Assembly: GCA_937900725.1 (NCBI GenBank)
Contig: CALCFP010000168.1
Span: forward strand, 1-16,760
Length of the DNA: 16,760 nt
Direction of reading: 5' to 3'
From: an uncultured Bacteroidota bacterium
GTDB taxonomy: Bacteria > Bacteroidota > Bacteroidia > Bacteroidales > SZUA-534
A program made the position numbers and the translations under genes. Below are positions 13,572 to 16,760 of this stretch, in pieces. The notes below the pieces were generated by a model. That model did not search any database and was not told the DNA's origin. It saw only the letters and a list, made by a program, of their open reading frames with translations. Every line of letters starts with the position of its first letter. The first letter of the stretch is position 1.

Positions 13572-15800
13572 CTAGAATCCTATCGACATTCCCAATTCAA
13601 CGGTGAAAGGCCTGATGAATGTTCCCGCCATCAGGAAGTCCTTGTAGCCCGATGCGTCTTCGACAAGGTCGGCGGAACTGATGTTGCCACTTGCGCCTTT
13701 TTGGTTCAGGATGTTGATTACGTTGAGGCTGAACTTGATTTTTTCCTTGAGTTTGTAGTCGATGCCACCGAACGTTTCAACCCTGCCTTTGAAATAGAGC
13801 GAGTTGGTCTTGTTCACGTATGTCTTGCTGATGTAGCGGGCGCTTAGCCACATACGCCAGTCGCCAATGGTGTATGACGGGTCGCAGACAATTTCCACCT
13901 TGTGAAGGTTGGTCACGTTCTTGCCCGAGAAGTCGTGGACGTCGGTAACGCCGTCTGAGAAGGTTGGCGCAAATTCAAAATCCTTGTATTTTGGATTCCT
14001 GACAGTCAGCGACATATGTATGTTGATGCCTTTGGATGGCGTTATCATAGCATCGGTAACCCAGCCAAGCGACGATATTCCATAGGTGAGCGGAAGCGTC
14101 ACCGATTCGGTGAATCCCGCAGGGTAGCCCGCCGACTCTTTCTGCAGGGTGTGTTGGAACACCGACCGTGTGTTGTAGTTGCTTTGGCTGATGTAGTTCA
14201 CCTGCGACAGGATGCTTATCCACTTGTTTTGGAACGAGAGTCCGAAGCGTGCCAGATAAGTGTCGGTCGGGTCGGTTGAAGGGTCGTAGAACCCGCCGTA
14301 ATTGAATATGTTGGAGTGGATTCGCGTGAAAGTGAAGTCGCCTTGTACAAACAGCCCGCCCACAATCTTGTAGAGACCTTCGGCGCCGAAAGAGCCGTTG
14401 AGGTAAGTCTCGCCAAACGGCGTAATCTTTCCTTTTGTGAGGTTGAAACCGGAGTAGCGGGTGTTGCTCTTGTCGTCGCCAATGTTGTTTGCCGATTTCC
14501 CGCTGATGTCAAGGCCTTCGGCCCTTACAAACGCTTTGATGTCTAGTCTCGGTCCCACCTTCCAGCAATCCTTTATATAGCCTGCAAATTTTGTCTCGTG
14601 CCCATTGTAGTATTCGGCGCCGGTGTTGAAATTGTAGAACCGTTCGCCGTTGAATAGCAGAAATTCAGGGTCCGATGCCACCTCGTGGGCGAAAATAGCC
14701 GACGACGACACCGTTCCGCCTTTGTTAAGGTTGAAGTCGATGCCTATGCGCAAGTCGTGGTGGTCTTTCTTAAGCGATAGTTCGGCATTGTTTATCCACG
14801 ACGACTCGAAAGTGTCGAAATGAAGAAGGTTGCGTTTCTGCACGGGTCCAGCGTAGGCTGAGCCGTCGGCGTATGTGTATCCCGTTTCTGCAGTGGCATT
14901 GTCGATGCCGGCCAGCGTTCCCGACCCTCGCACCGATGTACCGTCCTTCAGCCGGCTACGGAAAACAAGGCGGGCGTCGTCACTGAAGGTGTATTCAAGG
15001 TTGAAGGTGAGGTGGTTGCTTTTGTCCGTGTTGCCGTCCTTCAGCCCCATCGACTCCATCTTGCCTGTCTTAAAGTTCATATACGAGACTTCGTTGAACG
15101 ACGGCAGATAGCAGTCTCTGCCCAAATCGAACCCATTATAGGGCTTCACGCTTCCGTCGCCCACAAACACAAACGGGCCGTAGTTTTCCTGCACATACAG
15201 GAAATTGACATATTGGTACACAACCGACACCTTGGCTTTGCCAAAATCCTTTGACAGTGCGCATTTGTAGAATTGATGCCTGTCCTTATAGAAAGGATAG
15301 TCGATGTGGTTCGAACCGGGGTCGAAGTTTTGGTATGTTGATGCCGAGAACTGAACGCCACCGGCAATAGGTCCCGACAGGTTTACATCGAGTTTATGCT
15401 GTCCGTAGATGCCGTACGTGTAGTTTACTTTTCCGCCAAGAATGTCACTGCCGAGAATATTGTAACTGTCAGCGTAGTTGTTTATCTCGCCGTAGCGCAT
15501 AGCCGTTTCCATTGGGCCGATAGTGCCCGTCCGGCTTGCGCTCACGCCTCCGTGCCACGACTTGTACGGGAACAGGTGGTATATGTAATATGATACAGGC
15601 AGGCCGTCTTCAAAAATCTGTATGGCCGACGATGTGTTGGTTGGCAGGCCAAGCGACACTTCACGGGGCTTGCTGTCTGACGAGGCGTTTAGAAAAATGG
15701 CACTATTGGCCTCTGATGTAGAATCAGGTTTGACATTGTCAGCGTACAGACTACTTAATGGCAAAATCAACATAGTGATTGCCAGGCTGATAACTCTCAT
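13572..15800 (-). CDS. Outer-membrane beta-barrel protein, TonB-dependent receptor type with short plug
   Basis: 742 aa from the ATG at 15800, which begins a clear signal peptide (MRVISLAITMLILPLSSLYA, cleavage after about residue 20). Residues about 44-125 (REVSLGLPTNTSSAIQIFED, then GLPV) resemble only the second half of a TonB-receptor plug. The usual N-terminal carboxypeptidase-like domain, TonB box and first half of the plug are absent. The remainder alternates polar and aromatic residues in many beta-hairpin pairs, with periplasmic turns and long outer loops, and ends FTVELGMSIGF, a terminal aromatic residue as expected for barrel insertion. The substrate cannot be read from the sequence. 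It lies 84 nt downstream of another barrel protein on the same strand and has its own candidate -7 box. The 17 codons upstream of 15800 are rejected because they overlap that promoter and precede the signal peptide. Confidence 0.8.
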   Translation of the reverse strand: MRVISLAITMLILPLSSLYADNVKPDSTSEANSAIFLNASSDSKPREVSLGLPTNTSSAIQIFEDGLPVSYYIYHLFPYKSWHGGVSASRTGTIGPMETAMRYGEINNYADSYNILGSDILGGKVNYTYGIYGQHKLDVNLSGPIAGGVQFSASTYQNFDPGSNHIDYPFYKDRHQFYKCALSKDFGKAKVSVVYQYVNFLYVQENYGPFVFVGDGSVKPYNGFDLGRDCYLPSFNEVSYMNFKTGKMESMGLKDGNTDKSNHLTFNLEYTFSDDARLVFRSRLKDGTSVRGSGTLAGIDNATAETGYTYADGSAYAGPVQKRNLLHFDTFESSWINNAELSLKKDHHDLRIGIDFNLNKGGTVSSSAIFAHEVASDPEFLLFNGERFYNFNTGAEYYNGHETKFAGYIKDCWKVGPRLDIKAFVRAEGLDISGKSANNIGDDKSNTRYSGFNLTKGKITPFGETYLNGSFGAEGLYKIVGGLFVQGDFTFTRIHSNIFNYGGFYDPSTDPTDTYLARFGLSFQNKWISILSQVNYISQSNYNTRSVFQHTLQKESAGYPAGFTESVTLPLTYGISSLGWVTDAMITPSKGINIHMSLTVRNPKYKDFEFAPTFSDGVTDVHDFSGKNVTNLHKVEIVCDPSYTIGDWRMWLSARYISKTYVNKTNSLYFKGRVETFGGIDYKLKEKIKFSLNVINILNQKGASGNISSADLVEDASGYKDFLMAGTFIRPFTVELGMSIGF

Positions 15801-15837
15801 ATTGCTGTTTTTCCGTGTTAAAGTGTGTTTAGCATGC

Positions 15838-15845
15838 CAAACATA
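15838..15845 (-). promoter_or_regulatory. -7 promoter element of the downstream outer-membrane protein gene
   Basis: The minus strand reads TATGTTTG, a full TAnnTTTG match, in the 84-nt gap between the two barrel genes. The sequence at -33 (TTCGG) is only partly like TTTG. The start point would be near 15832, about 30 nt before the ATG. Confidence 0.45.
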
Positions 15846-15884
15846 CAGCATTTATGTCTCTTTCCCGAAAAAATAATGGCCAAA

Positions 15885-16760
15885 TTACCTTTTGGGGCAT
15901 ATTTTTAGCGAGACGATGAGGCCTCGAGGAATAGTCAGGCACATATTTGGCCCCCTGCCTTCGGTGTAAGGTTCAGGGAAGCAATACTCGTTGAGCACGT
16001 TGCCGTAGTCCCAAATGTTGTAGCATTGGGCGTATAGGCTCATATTGCATCCCGCCATTTGCCAGTTGACACGCGCGTGCAAGTCAAAGTTGAAGATTGC
16101 GCTTTCGCGACAGCCGAAATTGCCGTCCGTAGGGTTGGTGCCACGCGAACACCTTGGAGTGACTGCCACATTGTTGTTGCCGTCGGCATCGGTACGCAGT
16201 TCGGTGCTGTAGAACACAAACGGCTGACCGTCGGTCCAGTTGCCCGCGCATCCCAACAGCAACCAGTCGAACATATTGTAACTAAAGTATGCACGCAGAA
16301 TGTAGCCCTTGTCTTGGTCGTATCGGCTGTTGCCGGCATATTTGCCGTCGGGGTTGCGGAGTGTCCGGTGTGTATTAGGGTTGGCCGTTGTTTCCGATAA
16401 TGTGCCAATGTTGTTTGCGACAGGTCCGTTGCCCAGTGCGCAAGGTCCCGATGCCTGCAACGATTGCCACGAGATGCTGAACATCGCTTTCTGTCCGCGG
16501 TAGGTGTAGCGTGACTGTTGCGACACGTAGTAAGGTGTGTTGTGGATGAATCCGTCACCGCAGAGCGATTGTGGCAGATAGCCGACCTCATACTCGTGAT
16601 TGCCGGCATTGAGCCAGAAGGTCCCGTCGGCGTCATACGAGCCGTTTGCATCGGCACCGCCAACATAGTCGGTGTGCCAGACGTGGTAGTATTTCTTGAA
16701 AGTCTGAAGAAGGGCGAGTTCGTGATTGCCGTAAGTCAGGCGGATAGGTATGTATAGGCT
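15885..16760 (-). CDS. TonB-dependent receptor-type outer-membrane protein, C-terminal fragment (cut by window edge)
   Basis: The frame is open from the right edge (16760) to a TAA at 15887-15885, giving 291 residues of a C-terminus with no start in the window; the internal GTG at 16526 is simply a valine codon. The sequence shows beta-barrel strand pairs (KGYILRAYFSYNMFDWLLLG, SIFNFDL-type strands with ARVNWQMAGCNMSLYAQCYN) and the late NFDLHARVNW...YNIWDYGNVLNEYCFPEP segment. That segment resembles the last strands of TonB-dependent receptors, where the family has an F-x-L-x-A-S/R-x-x-Y/W ... Y-N-x-x-x pattern. It ends LIVSLKICPKR, without a terminal aromatic residue. Several cysteines in the fragment could form disulfides. 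It lies upstream of, and on the same strand as, the second barrel protein. Confidence 0.65.
   Translation of the reverse strand, partial: SLYIPIRLTYGNHELALLQTFKKYYHVWHTDYVGGADANGSYDADGTFWLNAGNHEYEVGYLPQSLCGDGFIHNTPYYVSQQSRYTYRGQKAMFSISWQSLQASGPCALGNGPVANNIGTLSETTANPNTHRTLRNPDGKYAGNSRYDQDKGYILRAYFSYNMFDWLLLGCAGNWTDGQPFVFYSTELRTDADGNNNVAVTPRCSRGTNPTDGNFGCRESAIFNFDLHARVNWQMAGCNMSLYAQCYNIWDYGNVLNEYCFPEPYTEGRGPNMCLTIPRGLIVSLKICPKR

Noticed and set aside
15307..15325. GGTTCGAACC, resembling a tRNA T-arm
   Set aside because: It lies inside the reading frame of the outer-membrane protein, and no acceptor or anticodon stems surround it.
15930..15955. GGCAC-type sequence resembling a sigma-54 -24 element
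   Set aside because: It is inside coding sequence and lacks a properly spaced -12 GC partner. No sigma-54 promoter is supported in this window.

Overview
The window looks like chromosomal DNA from a member of the Bacteroidota, most likely the order Bacteroidales (Prevotella/Bacteroides-like). Three things point there. Several genes are preceded by the Bacteroidota promoter form TTTG-N19/20-TAnnTTTG. The housekeeping proteins (SerRS, AsnRS, RpoN, L21/L27, and the UVR-tailed DUF151 protein) are of the Bacteroidales type. The right end carries paired outer-membrane beta-barrel proteins of the TonB-dependent receptor type. No tRNA, rRNA, CRISPR array, integrase or transposase was seen.

Layout, left to right. 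(1) 1-2747, minus strand and visibly richer in G+C: the first 42 codons of a sensor histidine kinase, its OmpR/PhoB-type response regulator 4 nt upstream, then a Na+/phosphate cotransporter with a C-terminal PhoU-like domain. The set suggests phosphate sensing and uptake. A compact repeat cluster (860-1006) lies between regulator and transporter, and one copy carries the regulator's predicted promoter. (2) 3029-3889: a YitT-family membrane protein, converging through a bidirectional terminator on a DUF151 bifunctional-nuclease-type protein (4003-4611). (3) 4870-8861, plus strand: rplU-rpmA, serS, ruvC and a secreted lysozyme/SLT-like protein. rplU-rpmA has a near-ideal promoter and several units end in clear hairpins. 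(4) 8868-11918, minus strand: asnS, a terminator, then rpoN with its own promoter.

(5) 12086-13558 is the accessory part: an AT-rich AAA_14/DUF4143-type ATPase, preceded by a degenerate fragment of the 3' end of a second copy of the same gene family and by two identical 20-bp repeats 32 bp apart. The homology between fragment and intact gene ends inside a short palindrome just after the intact gene's stop codon. This points to serial insertion, or collapse of a tandem array, and is the most unusual structure in the window. (6) 13572-16760, minus strand: two consecutive outer-membrane beta-barrel proteins of the TonB-dependent receptor type. The first runs off the right edge; the second is complete but has an unusually short N-terminal (plug) region.

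Several open reading frames have spurious N-terminal extensions. Starts were moved downstream where a signal peptide, family length or a -7 promoter element showed that the longer form cannot be right (response regulator, DUF151 protein, SLT-like protein, RpoN, ATPase, outer-membrane protein).
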